This document shows positions 24,601 through 32,650 of a stretch of 64,000 nt of DNA, piece by piece. Below the pieces are notes generated by a model. The model had not been told where the DNA came from. It saw nothing but the letters and a program-made list of their open reading frames with translations, and did not search any database. This DNA comes from Candidatus Nitrospira neomarina (GTDB lineage Bacteria; Nitrospirota; Nitrospiria; Nitrospirales; UBA8639). The stretch covers positions 1,054,001-1,118,000 of the forward strand of contig NZ_CP116968.1 in assembly GCF_032051675.1 (NCBI RefSeq), in the 5' to 3' direction. The stretch's first letter is position 1; each line of letters opens with the position of its first letter. Both the position numbers and the translations under genes were made by a program.

Positions 24601-25059
24601 ATGCGTTCATGGGTGAGGAATGTCTGTTTCGGGTTCGCTGTAGGGTTGTTCCTGAGTGGGGCGGCCTGTTCAACGGTTGAACCCCCGGCAGGAAAGGACA
24701 CTGCATCGTTGTACGACCGGTTAGGAGGAAAGCCGGCTATCACGGCGGTCATCGATGAATTTGTGGGCAATGTTGCTAACGATGCCCGTATTAATGATCG
24801 CTTTGCCACTACCGATATTCCCAAACTGAAGGGACATCTGGTGGATCAAGTCTGTGAAAGGACTGGTGGACCCTGCACCTACACGGGCAGGGACATGAAA
24901 ACGACGCATGCGGGAATGCGCATTACCAATGCCGACTTTACGGCGATGGTTGAGGACCTGGTCTCTGCACTCAATACGTTCCAAGTTCCGCAAACGGAAC
25001 AGAAGGAGTTACTTGGGCTGCTCGGGTCCATGAAACCTGATATTGTCAAAATTCCATAA
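24601..25059 (+). CDS. Exported truncated haemoglobin (group 1-like), possible lipoprotein
   Basis: 152 residues. An N-terminal membrane/signal segment ends in SGAAC23, which could be a weak lipobox or a signal-peptidase I site. The mature part begins SLYDRLGGKPAITAVIDEF, the standard start of truncated haemoglobins, and contains MKTTHAGMRIT with the likely proximal haem ligand H103. Cytoplasmic globins of this class bind oxygen or NO; an envelope location is less usual. AAAGGAG precedes the ATG. A strong hairpin 30 bp after the stop closes the unit. Confidence 0.82.
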   Translation: MRSWVRNVCFGFAVGLFLSGAACSTVEPPAGKDTASLYDRLGGKPAITAVIDEFVGNVANDARINDRFATTDIPKLKGHLVDQVCERTGGPCTYTGRDMKTTHAGMRITNADFTAMVEDLVSALNTFQVPQTEQKELLGLLGSMKPDIVKIP

Positions 25060-25089
25060 TTCTGTCGGGGATAATTGGTTTGGCATAGC

Positions 25090-25135
25090 CTTGGGAGGAT
25101 GTGCCTCATCCTCCCAAGTACCCTGGTTCTTTTTT
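25090..25135 (+). terminator. Intrinsic-terminator-like hairpin after the globin gene
   Basis: CTTGGGAGGAT (25090-25100) pairs perfectly with ATCCTCCCAAG (25108-25118) over 11 bp with a 7-base loop. A T-rich tract follows ten bases later (TTCTTTTTT), slightly far for a textbook terminator. Confidence 0.65.
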
Positions 25136-25235
25136 AGTGAGCACACCGGCGGGTTCTTGCGGCAGAGTCAGCTATTCCTGAGGATGGCTGCGTGACCGCC
25201 CCGAGAGATCACGATTCAAAAAAGGAGAGTGAGAA

Positions 25236-26105
25236 GTGACAAAAGTTTTGCCATCCGAAATGGGAGTCATTCAGTCGTTGTGGCGCTACCCAGTCAAGTC
25301 GATGAGAGGTGAAGCCTTATCCCTTGCTCAGGTTACCGGTCACGGACTTATCGGGGATCGTGCCTATGCCATCCTGGATCGTGCCGATGGCAAAGTGGCC
25401 ACGGCCAAAAATCCGAAAAAATGGCCCGATATGTTTGCTTTCCAGGCAACGTTTTTGGAGCCGTCTGGAGATAAAGAATCTGGATCTCGCATCCGCATCA
25501 CGATGTCTGACGGCACAATGGTGACCAGTGAGCAAACGGATCTGTCCCAAGTCCTTTCCAAAGCTTTGAACCGTGAGGTTACCCTGGCGCTCATCGAAAA
25601 TGGGAAGGTGACCGGGGTCCAATCAGCTATGCCTGAAACCTGGATTGCGCAGTCTGAGGAATATTGGCCCGACATGGATGGTCGCGAGAAACGGGACACC
25701 GTTACGGATTTCCCTCTTCCGACCGGCACGTTTTTCGATGCCGCGATGGTACACCTTCTGACCACGGGCACGCTTAATCAGCTTCGTGAGGCGTATCCGG
25801 AGGGGCATTTTGAGGTGCCGCGGTTTCGACCGAACGTTGTTGTGGACACTGGAGCTGATGAGCAAGGCTTTATCGAACAGGGGTGGATTGGTCAGACGCT
25901 AGGCATTGGAGAAAACGTGCGGCTGAAGATTACCGGCTCATGCGGTCGGTGTGTCATGACGACGTTAGCGCAAGGAAAACTTCCAAAGGACCCAGGGATT
26001 TTACGAACGGCGGTCCAACATAATCTTGGTAATGTCGGGGTCTATGCTTCAGTCATACAGGGTGGCCCGATTCGAATCGGGGATGGTGTCCGATTGGAGA
26101 AATGA
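25236..26105 (+). CDS. MOSC-domain protein with N-terminal beta-barrel
   Basis: 289 residues. The N-terminal MOSC_N barrel starts IQSLWRYPVKSMRGE and the C-terminal MOSC domain carries the conserved Cys in the RCVMTTL block near residue 240. MOSC proteins bind molybdenum cofactor or transfer sulfur, as in the amidoxime-reducing (mARC/YcbX) group; the absence of a C-terminal ferredoxin domain is closer to YiiM/MOSC_N single reductase forms. It starts with GTG at 25236 after AAAAAGGAG. A decayed second copy lies at 27060. Confidence 0.85.
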   Translation: MTKVLPSEMGVIQSLWRYPVKSMRGEALSLAQVTGHGLIGDRAYAILDRADGKVATAKNPKKWPDMFAFQATFLEPSGDKESGSRIRITMSDGTMVTSEQTDLSQVLSKALNREVTLALIENGKVTGVQSAMPETWIAQSEEYWPDMDGREKRDTVTDFPLPTGTFFDAAMVHLLTTGTLNQLREAYPEGHFEVPRFRPNVVVDTGADEQGFIEQGWIGQTLGIGENVRLKITGSCGRCVMTTLAQGKLPKDPGILRTAVQHNLGNVGVYASVIQGGPIRIGDGVRLEK

Positions 26106-26376
26106 GTGATTTGTGAAGGTATGTGTGCCTGTGTCGGTGTGAAAGAGCATCAACGCCACCGGACTCGTGTTGGAAGTATCAGAAGCTGGAAATTCCCCTT
26201 TGACTCTCCAACGGTTGACGAAGTCAGAGCTTATTGAGGGGTGACCGCGAAGGTTTTTGAGCTGGCCATGTCAACGGGTTCAAGTGTATCTCCTGAGTTG
26301 GTATTGAGTTTTTTCTCTCATTCAACCCGCTTATTGGTGTTCGTGGTTTTTGAGTTTTTCAGCATGCATCCGTAAG

Positions 26377-26967
26377 ATGCGTGTGAAAATGACTTTTTCT
26401 CTTATCACCGATCCTAAGAAAAAGCTGCTTTCCATCATTGCGTTCTTTCTCCTGCTGTATGTGATAGTTGCACTGACCGGCCTGCGATCCCACCTGTCGC
26501 CTGATGTCATTCAGGCCTTATTTTTTGCGTATCCGGTTTGGGGTCTTGTGCTGTTTTGTCTGGCCTTCAGCTTCGGCAATCTGTTGTATGTGCCAGGATG
26601 GATCTTTTTAGTCGGGGCCGTCTTTGCGTTGGGAAAAGAATGGGGTGGGGTTGCGACCTTGATGGCCGCGATGTGTTCTTCGACGATCAGTTTTTTTCTG
26701 ATTCGTGCGGTTGGTGGGACGGCGCTTCGCAGCTTCAATCATCGGTGGGCCGACAAGATTTTCTCGCATCTGGATGACCGTCCAATTTTATCGGTGGCGT
26801 TCTTGCGGCTGCTGTTTCAGACCTTGCCCGCTCTAAATTATGCCCTGGCCCTTGCCGACATTCGCTTTCGCGATTATCTGGTTGGAACTGCTTTAGGATT
26901 GCCCCTTCCTATTTTTCTGTATTGTTACTTTTTCGAACTGATTTTCCAGCATCTTCTGAGTGGGTAA
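26377..26967 (+). CDS. TVP38/TMEM64-type (DedA/VTT) membrane protein
   Basis: 196 residues from the ATG at 26377 (a second ATG at 26389 is equally possible; ribosome sites are weak). It has several membrane helices and the conserved core of VTT proteins: a glycine-proline block (LLYVPGWIFLVGAVFALG), then an F-L-R-L and P-A-L-N-Y-A-L area. Such proteins act in lipid scrambling or undecaprenyl-phosphate recycling. It is a single gene between a MOSC gene and a MOSC fragment. A related VTT domain is fused to a phospholipase D in this window (32647-34839). Confidence 0.78.
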   Translation: MRVKMTFSLITDPKKKLLSIIAFFLLLYVIVALTGLRSHLSPDVIQALFFAYPVWGLVLFCLAFSFGNLLYVPGWIFLVGAVFALGKEWGGVATLMAAMCSSTISFFLIRAVGGTALRSFNHRWADKIFSHLDDRPILSVAFLRLLFQTLPALNYALALADIRFRDYLVGTALGLPLPIFLYCYFFELIFQHLLSG

Positions 26968-27059
26968 GCGGGCATCGACATGGGTGGATCGTGATAAGGT
27001 TGCCAAGAAATCATTGGTTATGGGTATGGCGAAGGGTATATTTATAAGAGAAGTGAAAC

Positions 27060-27199
27060 GTGTCGGAAGTCCCCAAACCTGGAATTACCAGCATTCAGCC
27101 GTTGTGGCGCTCTACCGTCAAGTCGATGAAAGGCGAGCCCTTCTCTTGCCCAGGACAATTCCCCTGGGCTATGACAGCTTTCTTTCAAAGGCCCATTAG
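27060..27199 (+). pseudogene. Decayed fragment of a second MOSC gene
   Basis: From a GTG at 27060 the frame reads PGITSIQPLWRSTVKSMKGE, clearly a copy of the MOSC_N start (MGVIQSLWRYPVKSMRGE) of the intact gene at 25236. After this point the frame shifts: the continuing similarity (LGYDSF for IGDRAY) lies in another frame and ends at a stop near 27199. The rest of the gene is gone. It is probably a duplication or horizontally shared paralogue that was lost. Confidence 0.75.
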
Positions 27200-27422
27200 T
27201 CGAACTGACACGGCATTTCAAAAATTCTCTAAAAAATTCTGAGCGAGCAACAAATAAAGCAGGCTTTGATAAATGACCTCATTCTCCATGACATGCCCCG
27301 AGAGGACGTTCCTAGCCACAGCGTGCTTCTTGGATGTCGCGATTATTATGGTGGTCATTAAGGAAGCTATCAACGAATCGTTGCCTGACCCTGCATTTCT
27401 CTCCCACATCTGATCCACAAAT

Positions 27423-28361
27423 ATGATTACTGAATTTATCGTGACGGAGGGTGAAACCCGCAAGCGCCTTGATCAATTTTTGGTCAACCGTGAGCGGGAC
27501 ATATCCCGTTCACGGTTACAACGCTTGATTGAGTTGGGACGGATCCGTGTCAATGACAGGATGGTCAAGCCGAGTCACACCATTAAACCAGGCGATCACA
27601 TTACGATGGATGTTCCCCAGCCGGGACCCCTCCTGGTCGACGGGAAGGCTATGACATTGGATATCTTACACGAGGATGAAGTTCTCCTGGTGTTGAACAA
27701 GCCTGCGGGTGTGGTGGTGCATCCCGCGGCAGGGAACTGGGAGGGCACCGTGATCAATGCGCTGTTGGCCCATATTCCCAAGCAGGCCGATGCAGAAATG
27801 ATCATTGAGAAAAGAGCGGTTCCACGGCTGGTTCATCGACTGGATAAGGACACCTCCGGAGTGATGGTGGTCGCCAAAACCGATCATGCCCATCGTACTC
27901 TGGCGGCACAGTTTGAACAACACTCGATCAATCGGATCTATGAGGCATTCGTCTGGGGGGTACCCCGGCAGGAGCAGGGGGTGATGGAGTTGCCCATCGG
28001 GCGGGATCGGGGAGAACCGAAAAAGGTTTCATCCAACACCGCACAGCCACAACGAGCGGTCACGGAGTATCGGGTGGAACAGGTGTTTGGTGACCTGGCC
28101 TCACAGGTCGTGTTGTTCCCACGCACAGGGCGTACACATCAGCTTCGGGTTCATTTGGCGTCCTTAGGGTGTCCCATTTTGGGGGATGAAACGTATGGCG
28201 GTCAGAAAGTATGCCGGATTACGGAGATCGACATTCCACGGGTGATGCTCCATGCACGCACATTAGGATTCCAACATCCCGTATCCGGGGTATTTCAGGA
28301 ATATTCCGTAGGCTGTCCGTTGGACATGCAAGGGATCTGTCAGTCGTTACTCAATAAATAA
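27423..28361 (+). CDS. rluD: 23S rRNA pseudouridine synthase, RluD type
   Basis: 312 residues. An S4 RNA-binding domain occupies about 11-70, followed by the RluA-family catalytic domain with the signature HRLDKDTSG (catalytic D141). It isomerises specific uridines of the large ribosomal RNA. The length and S4 domain match RluD, though RluA-family members can be confused without a phylogeny. It is isolated, with long flanking gaps. Confidence 0.88.
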   Translation: MITEFIVTEGETRKRLDQFLVNRERDISRSRLQRLIELGRIRVNDRMVKPSHTIKPGDHITMDVPQPGPLLVDGKAMTLDILHEDEVLLVLNKPAGVVVHPAAGNWEGTVINALLAHIPKQADAEMIIEKRAVPRLVHRLDKDTSGVMVVAKTDHAHRTLAAQFEQHSINRIYEAFVWGVPRQEQGVMELPIGRDRGEPKKVSSNTAQPQRAVTEYRVEQVFGDLASQVVLFPRTGRTHQLRVHLASLGCPILGDETYGGQKVCRITEIDIPRVMLHARTLGFQHPVSGVFQEYSVGCPLDMQGICQSLLNK

Positions 28362-28676
28362 TTGTACGTTGTAATGTTCTTGTTCCTCTCCTGGGTATTT
28401 CATTGATTCCCATCAAGTTTTTTCTCATCTGACATTTACAATCGAAAGAGATCCCAGAAAAGAGTTTTATCTGACTTGAGCTGTCATGGGGTGGACAGGT
28501 TGATTCTGGGGATTTCCGTAATCAATACATATCGAGAAAGAATGTTTGGCTTGGCCCTATCGATAGGCGATTCCGTTGAAACTGCCGCATAAATTCTATG
28601 CGGGCATGAACGGGCATTTCGCATTCACTGGAGCTTTAAAAAACAAGGGCTTTGGCAATTTCAATAAAATTGGGAA
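28362..28676. other. Gene-free region with one hairpin, between convergent genes
   Basis: 315 bp. A hairpin CCGCATA-AATTC-TATGCGG (28585-28603, 7-bp stem) is the only structure seen. No T run follows it. It may end either convergent transcript. Confidence 0.4.
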
Positions 28677-29831
28677 TCACGCTTGGCGGACAGATTTGGC
28701 TTTATGTTGGATGGTAAGAATAATAAATTCAGCAGGTTTGAGTGGAGCGAACCCGATCATGATGTTGACGTTCCCGGCAGTTTGGTCAGCGGATGAAATG
28801 GTATCCGGTCCGCATTTGACAAAATAGGCCTCCTGGGATTTTTGTCCTTGAAAGGCCCCCTGCCGGAAGAGTGATTGGAGAAATACGTCAATTGGTTGCC
28901 GAATGTGAGCCCACAAGGTTTGGTCGTTCGGTTCATCTACTACCCACCCTAATCCCTGTTGTATGCTTGATTCTAGAAACAATGCCAGACGCCGGATGGA
29001 AAGATACCGCCACTCTCTGTTGGATGACAGGGTTCGTGCACCCCACGCGACAACCTGTGACGGAGAGGTTTGCCGGATTGGATTGATACCCAATTGAGCG
29101 AGTTGTCCCATTTCCGGTTCCGTCAGTGTCTGCTCGATACCCTGAACGCCATGAAGGATGGCCGTCTTTCCTGCCGGGGCTTTCCATACTCCTCGTTGTT
29201 GATCCGTCCTGACCCATACCCCAGCCATGGCTCCGCTGGCAGGGATGTGCAGAGGTGCTTTCTTTAGTGGCTGAGGGCCTTGGACATGCGGAACGTACAT
29301 GGCCACATTTGGATGGTGAATGCCCGTTTGCTGATTTACCCAGGTGGTCAGAGCCCTGACCGTTTGTCGAGGGGCATCGCGTTGAGGGACATCCAGGACA
29401 TACATCGCACGGTGTTTGGTAACAAAAGCAATGGCTGCGTGCATGACTTTGGTCGCATGGGGATCCGGGAGCTCTTTGGTTTGAGGAATAAACAAAATAT
29501 TGAAATCCCCTATGCGGTCGAGAAGGGAAAGGCCTTGGAGAAATGGGGACCCGCCTTTGATCGGTTTCGATCCAATACCTACCACCCAAATGGCCTTTCC
29601 ACCATTGTCAAAAAACTGTTTGATGCAAAGGGAGGAAAGGGCTGGTTTTTCAAGCCCCCCATATTCTTTCTCAAATGCTTCCCATGTCAGGACCTGTTGT
29701 GGAGACGTCATCGACCCTTTGGGAAATGAGCCGATGATGGCCGCGGTTGAAGTGGACGCCGCTTCGATTACAGGAGGGACGAACGATGGTTTGTGTATAG
29801 ATGCGCCCGGAATCGAGTGAGTTTTTTTCAT
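28677..29831 (-). CDS. Phage-type contractile tail sheath protein, stand-alone
   Basis: 384 residues. Sheath hallmarks run along the whole length: an N-terminal IPGASIHKP...STSTAAIIGSFPKG block, FFDNGGKAIWVVGI, the C-terminal ARTL...EWRYLSIRRLALFLESSIQQGLGW block, then EPNDQTLW, and PLKPAEFIILTIQ. It is shorter than T4- or P2-type sheaths because the central surface domain is small, resembling sheaths of compact injection systems. No tube, baseplate, spike or ATPase gene lies beside it. A polytopic membrane protein lies 63 bp upstream on the same strand. A tail remnant, or one part of a dispersed contractile injection system, are the options. Confidence 0.88.
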   Translation of the reverse strand: MKKTHSIPGASIHKPSFVPPVIEAASTSTAAIIGSFPKGSMTSPQQVLTWEAFEKEYGGLEKPALSSLCIKQFFDNGGKAIWVVGIGSKPIKGGSPFLQGLSLLDRIGDFNILFIPQTKELPDPHATKVMHAAIAFVTKHRAMYVLDVPQRDAPRQTVRALTTWVNQQTGIHHPNVAMYVPHVQGPQPLKKAPLHIPASGAMAGVWVRTDQQRGVWKAPAGKTAILHGVQGIEQTLTEPEMGQLAQLGINPIRQTSPSQVVAWGARTLSSNREWRYLSIRRLALFLESSIQQGLGWVVDEPNDQTLWAHIRQPIDVFLQSLFRQGAFQGQKSQEAYFVKCGPDTISSADQTAGNVNIMIGFAPLKPAEFIILTIQHKAKSVRQA

Positions 29832-29894
29832 AAGAAATTGTGTTATCTCCTTCTGTGGAACTTAGTACTCAGGAGGAACAGCGTATTATAACCT

Positions 29895-31019
29895 TCATCG
29901 GCTTGCTAGGGTTTCCGCATAGGGCTCTCCTCGACGGAACTGATTTTCCAAAAAAAAGGCTGCGACGGTCAGACATTGCAACCCAAACGGCAAATAACCG
30001 GCATAGCCCAGGATCGGCATTTCCCCCATCTGGAGTGCGTGGACGTAGGGTATTGAATATTCCCAATGGACGAGGCTATAAGCATTCCACATCTCCCAAA
30101 ATCCTCCACAGACCAAGGCTGCCAAACCGGAAAGGACCACGGGACTCCAGTTTCCTTGAGTCAATGGTGACAGAATGCTAGGTACCCTCCGAATTATTTG
30201 TATGCCTATCATGATCAGAAGCGGGCTCACCCAGAGAAGAGAAAATAGCAGCGTGGGCCAGATCCCAATCATCAGAAGCCCGAAACAACCAAGGCTGAAC
30301 ATCAGCCATCCGGTGTTGGGGGCATTCACTGACGAGATGGCCAGCCAATTTTCAAATGGTACCCTTATCCAGGAAACGGAAGACAGGTATTCATAAGTAC
30401 CCAGAACGGCGGGTAGAACCGTCGAAAATGAAAGAGTGAACCAGGCATAGGTTAGAAGCAAGGAGGTTGGTGCCAGGCCCACATAGTGCCAGTTTTGTAC
30501 ATATTGATTGAGGTATTCAAACATCCACCAGAAGCCCGCGCTGAGGAGAAAGAGTTTGAAAAGATAAGCGGGCTGATTGGTGATCATGCACCTGCCGGTT
30601 TGAGAAAAACTTAAGGCATTGATGACCACGATGTAGCCGAGCCAGAGCAGGGGAAACGTGTAGGGTTGCCATTCTAGGAACCAGGAAAAACGCGACCAGG
30701 AGAGGATTGAAGCGAAAGTCGTCCATCCTACGGCCATCCAACCCCACCAGGGAAACCGTTTGCCGGAAGTGGGAGGAAATGTGTGGTGACGCACGCTTGT
30801 GCTCAAACGCAAAAGAAAAGGTGTCAGCGTTCCAACAATGATCAGGGTCGACAGTCCAAATATGGGCCAGGAAAGAGAGGCGTCTCCCGGCTGTAGGGGA
30901 ATGGGTAAAAGAGTCAAATCGTGAGGAAGAGCTTGGCCAGATAAGACCATACCCAGAGGAGGCAGCCCAAGAAGCAAAAAAATAAAGATGGTGCCGTTGA
31001 TGACCTTTGTGGAAGACAT
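29895..31019 (-). CDS. Polytopic membrane protein with internal repeat, function unknown
   Basis: 374 residues with about nine to ten hydrophobic helices. Two similar segments point to an internal duplication: one contains F-W-W-M-F-E-Y-L-N-Q-Y with N-W-H-Y after it, the second G-F-W-E-M-W-N-A-Y with H-W-E-Y. Each offers conserved Glu, Asn, Trp and Tyr at a membrane edge. I do not recognise the family; the layout recalls lycopene-cyclase-like or other isoprenoid enzymes, which is a guess. ATG at 31019 is chosen over a GTG at 31064. It is upstream of and co-directional with the tail-sheath gene. Confidence 0.6.
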   Translation of the reverse strand: MSSTKVINGTIFIFLLLGLPPLGMVLSGQALPHDLTLLPIPLQPGDASLSWPIFGLSTLIIVGTLTPFLLRLSTSVRHHTFPPTSGKRFPWWGWMAVGWTTFASILSWSRFSWFLEWQPYTFPLLWLGYIVVINALSFSQTGRCMITNQPAYLFKLFLLSAGFWWMFEYLNQYVQNWHYVGLAPTSLLLTYAWFTLSFSTVLPAVLGTYEYLSSVSWIRVPFENWLAISSVNAPNTGWLMFSLGCFGLLMIGIWPTLLFSLLWVSPLLIMIGIQIIRRVPSILSPLTQGNWSPVVLSGLAALVCGGFWEMWNAYSLVHWEYSIPYVHALQMGEMPILGYAGYLPFGLQCLTVAAFFLENQFRRGEPYAETLASR

Positions 31020-31167
31020 GGGAGTGTAATAAAACAGATATCTGCGTGTAGCGATTACAGGCACAGATGAAGCCCTGGTTCAGCTTAAACCAGACCGGAC
31101 TTCAGAGCCACCGGTAAAGAATCTGAGTCAAGATGGAATAGTCTTGGTGAGACCCGGCTGAATTCTT

Positions 31168-31479
31168 TTACCGTCTTTCCAGCCCGCACTTCCAGCATGT
31201 CGTGAATTCTTTCTGATGCAATTCCCCGCATCCGGAACAGGTCCATTGCGTTGTTTCAAGAGGTTTAGCCTGCTCCCAGTCTTTGAGTAAGGTCCGGGCG
31301 CGATCAAAATCCTCGTTTTTCAGCACCCACAGTTCCGGGAAGACTTCAACAAAAGGCACTTCGCCTCCAAGCATGGTTGAGCGCTGGTTTTTGATCGTAG
31401 ACGGTATCTGTGCTTGATCCAACAGTTCTTTCCGGGATTCCACGTCGATGAGATTTTGTGAAACATACAGTCTTTGCAT
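31168..31479 (-). CDS. DUF2007 protein with C-terminal zinc ribbon
   Basis: 103 residues from the ATG at 31479. The N-terminal part, MQRLYVSQNLIDVESRKELLDQ and following, is the ferredoxin-like DUF2007 domain (putative signal-transducing protein). The C-terminus WTCSGCGE...TTCWKCG is a four-Cys zinc ribbon of the RanBP2-like type. An upstream in-frame start at 31521 would add 14 residues lacking family similarity. The partner protein is unknown. Confidence 0.8.
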   Translation of the reverse strand: MQRLYVSQNLIDVESRKELLDQAQIPSTIKNQRSTMLGGEVPFVEVFPELWVLKNEDFDRARTLLKDWEQAKPLETTQWTCSGCGELHQKEFTTCWKCGLERR

Positions 31480-31765
31480 CGTGTAGGTATCCGTTTTAGA
31501 TACGAGAGAATGAGTGGACAACCAGTGTTTTCTTTAGGCTATCGTTCAGACCGCAGATAATACATGCCGGTCAAGTAAGAATGTGACCAGGGTAGGATAC
31601 CATAAACTGTTCACGAGGCGAATTCCGCCATTCCGTGGGCCGACATAACAAGTTCATCGATACCGCGACCAATCTTCCAAATCATCTAATCTACTTTGGG
31701 GTGTTGAATAATAAGGATGTTCAAGGGAAAATTTGCGCAGGATTAGATTCCTCATCAAAGGCTAC

Positions 31766-31913
31766 GGGTCGGTTCAAAAAAGCATGCCCTGAGTCTTTCC
31801 GAAGGGTCCGTCCAGCAAGGCCGCAGCCGTTTTAACGCGCGGAGCGTACGCTTAGTACGTGAGCACGGGAAAATGGCGAGAACGCCGCTGGCGGTTTTTT
31901 TTTCAACAGACCC
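31766..31913. mobile_element. 148-bp MITE-like repeat with terminal inverted repeats
   Basis: The ends are GGGTCGGTTCAAAAAA (31766-31781) and its near-complement at 31898-31913; 14 of 16 bases agree. The element contains no gene, is GC-rich inside (CAGCAAGGCCGCAG, GTACGCTTAGTACG), and is flanked by TAC on both sides, a possible 3-bp target duplication. Its right part, GGCG followed by nine T, can also serve as a terminator. I recall similar repeats scattered in Nitrospira genomes. No transposase is near. Confidence 0.6.
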
Positions 31914-31966
31914 TACTTGTAAATAGCATGTGAAAGTAGGATGCCATCGATTTCTTACTCCTTCCA

Positions 31967-32650
31967 TTAAATTTGGATGATCGCTTTAAGGGGTAGATGA
32001 TCCGAGGCTTTTCTGGCCAGAGGGGTATCATGAACCTGGAGACTGATTAGGGCCTGTAGAGGATGGACCCATATTCGATCCAAGGCAAAAACGGGAAAAC
32101 GGGCGGGGAAAGTGGCCGGTTCCGGAATATGACCAAACCATTTTCTTAACCAATGCAAGGGGCGTCCCCATAGATACCATTCATTCAGGTCTCCCATTAA
32201 AATGGATAATCCCGGAAACGGTTCCTGTAATGTTTCCAGTAGAGCCATCATCTGTGTGCGACGTTCCTTAGGTCTTAATCCAAGATGTGTAGCAATAATG
32301 CGAAGTGCGTTCTGTGAAGGGTAAAATCTGGCATCAATGGCTCCGCGAGGCTCTCGGCCGGGGACGCTAATATCCATGTGTTTTACATGGCTGGCCGGCA
32401 AACGTGTGAGAAGGACATTGCCATAGTTTCCCTTATGCCTCGTCAGTGTCGGTCCCGGGATCGAGTGCAATCCCGTTTTCTTTCCGATCCATGTCACCAT
32501 TTTAAAATCGGGACTGCACGTTTGAAATTCCTGTAAGGCGTAAATATCTGCGTTGATTTCCGACACCACCTGAACGGTCAGGTCAGGATCGTATTTTCCT
32601 CCACGACCTACCCAACTATGGATATTATAAGTACAAAGGGTAACCTTCAT
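31967..32650 (-). CDS. Endonuclease/exonuclease/phosphatase family hydrolase
   Basis: 227 residues. Family motifs: TYNIHSWVG at the N-terminus, DIYALQEFQ (metal-binding Glu), GDLNEW and the C-terminal SDHLPL with the catalytic His. It is a Mg-dependent phosphodiesterase; substrates in this family range from DNA to phosphoinositides. The start overlaps the stop of the PLD-VTT gene by 4 bp, so the two are translated together. That pairing, seen widely, suggests a role in phospholipid head-group turnover rather than DNA repair. Confidence 0.87.
   Translation of the reverse strand: MKVTLCTYNIHSWVGRGGKYDPDLTVQVVSEINADIYALQEFQTCSPDFKMVTWIGKKTGLHSIPGPTLTRHKGNYGNVLLTRLPASHVKHMDISVPGREPRGAIDARFYPSQNALRIIATHLGLRPKERRTQMMALLETLQEPFPGLSILMGDLNEWYLWGRPLHWLRKWFGHIPEPATFPARFPVFALDRIWVHPLQALISLQVHDTPLARKASDHLPLKAIIQI

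Noticed and set aside
28576-28827. Rightward 83-codon frame
   Set aside because: Most of it is antisense to the tail-sheath gene and no ribosome site is present.
28677-31064. Prophage region
   Set aside because: Only the sheath gene is phage-like; no integrase, capsid or lysis genes flank it.
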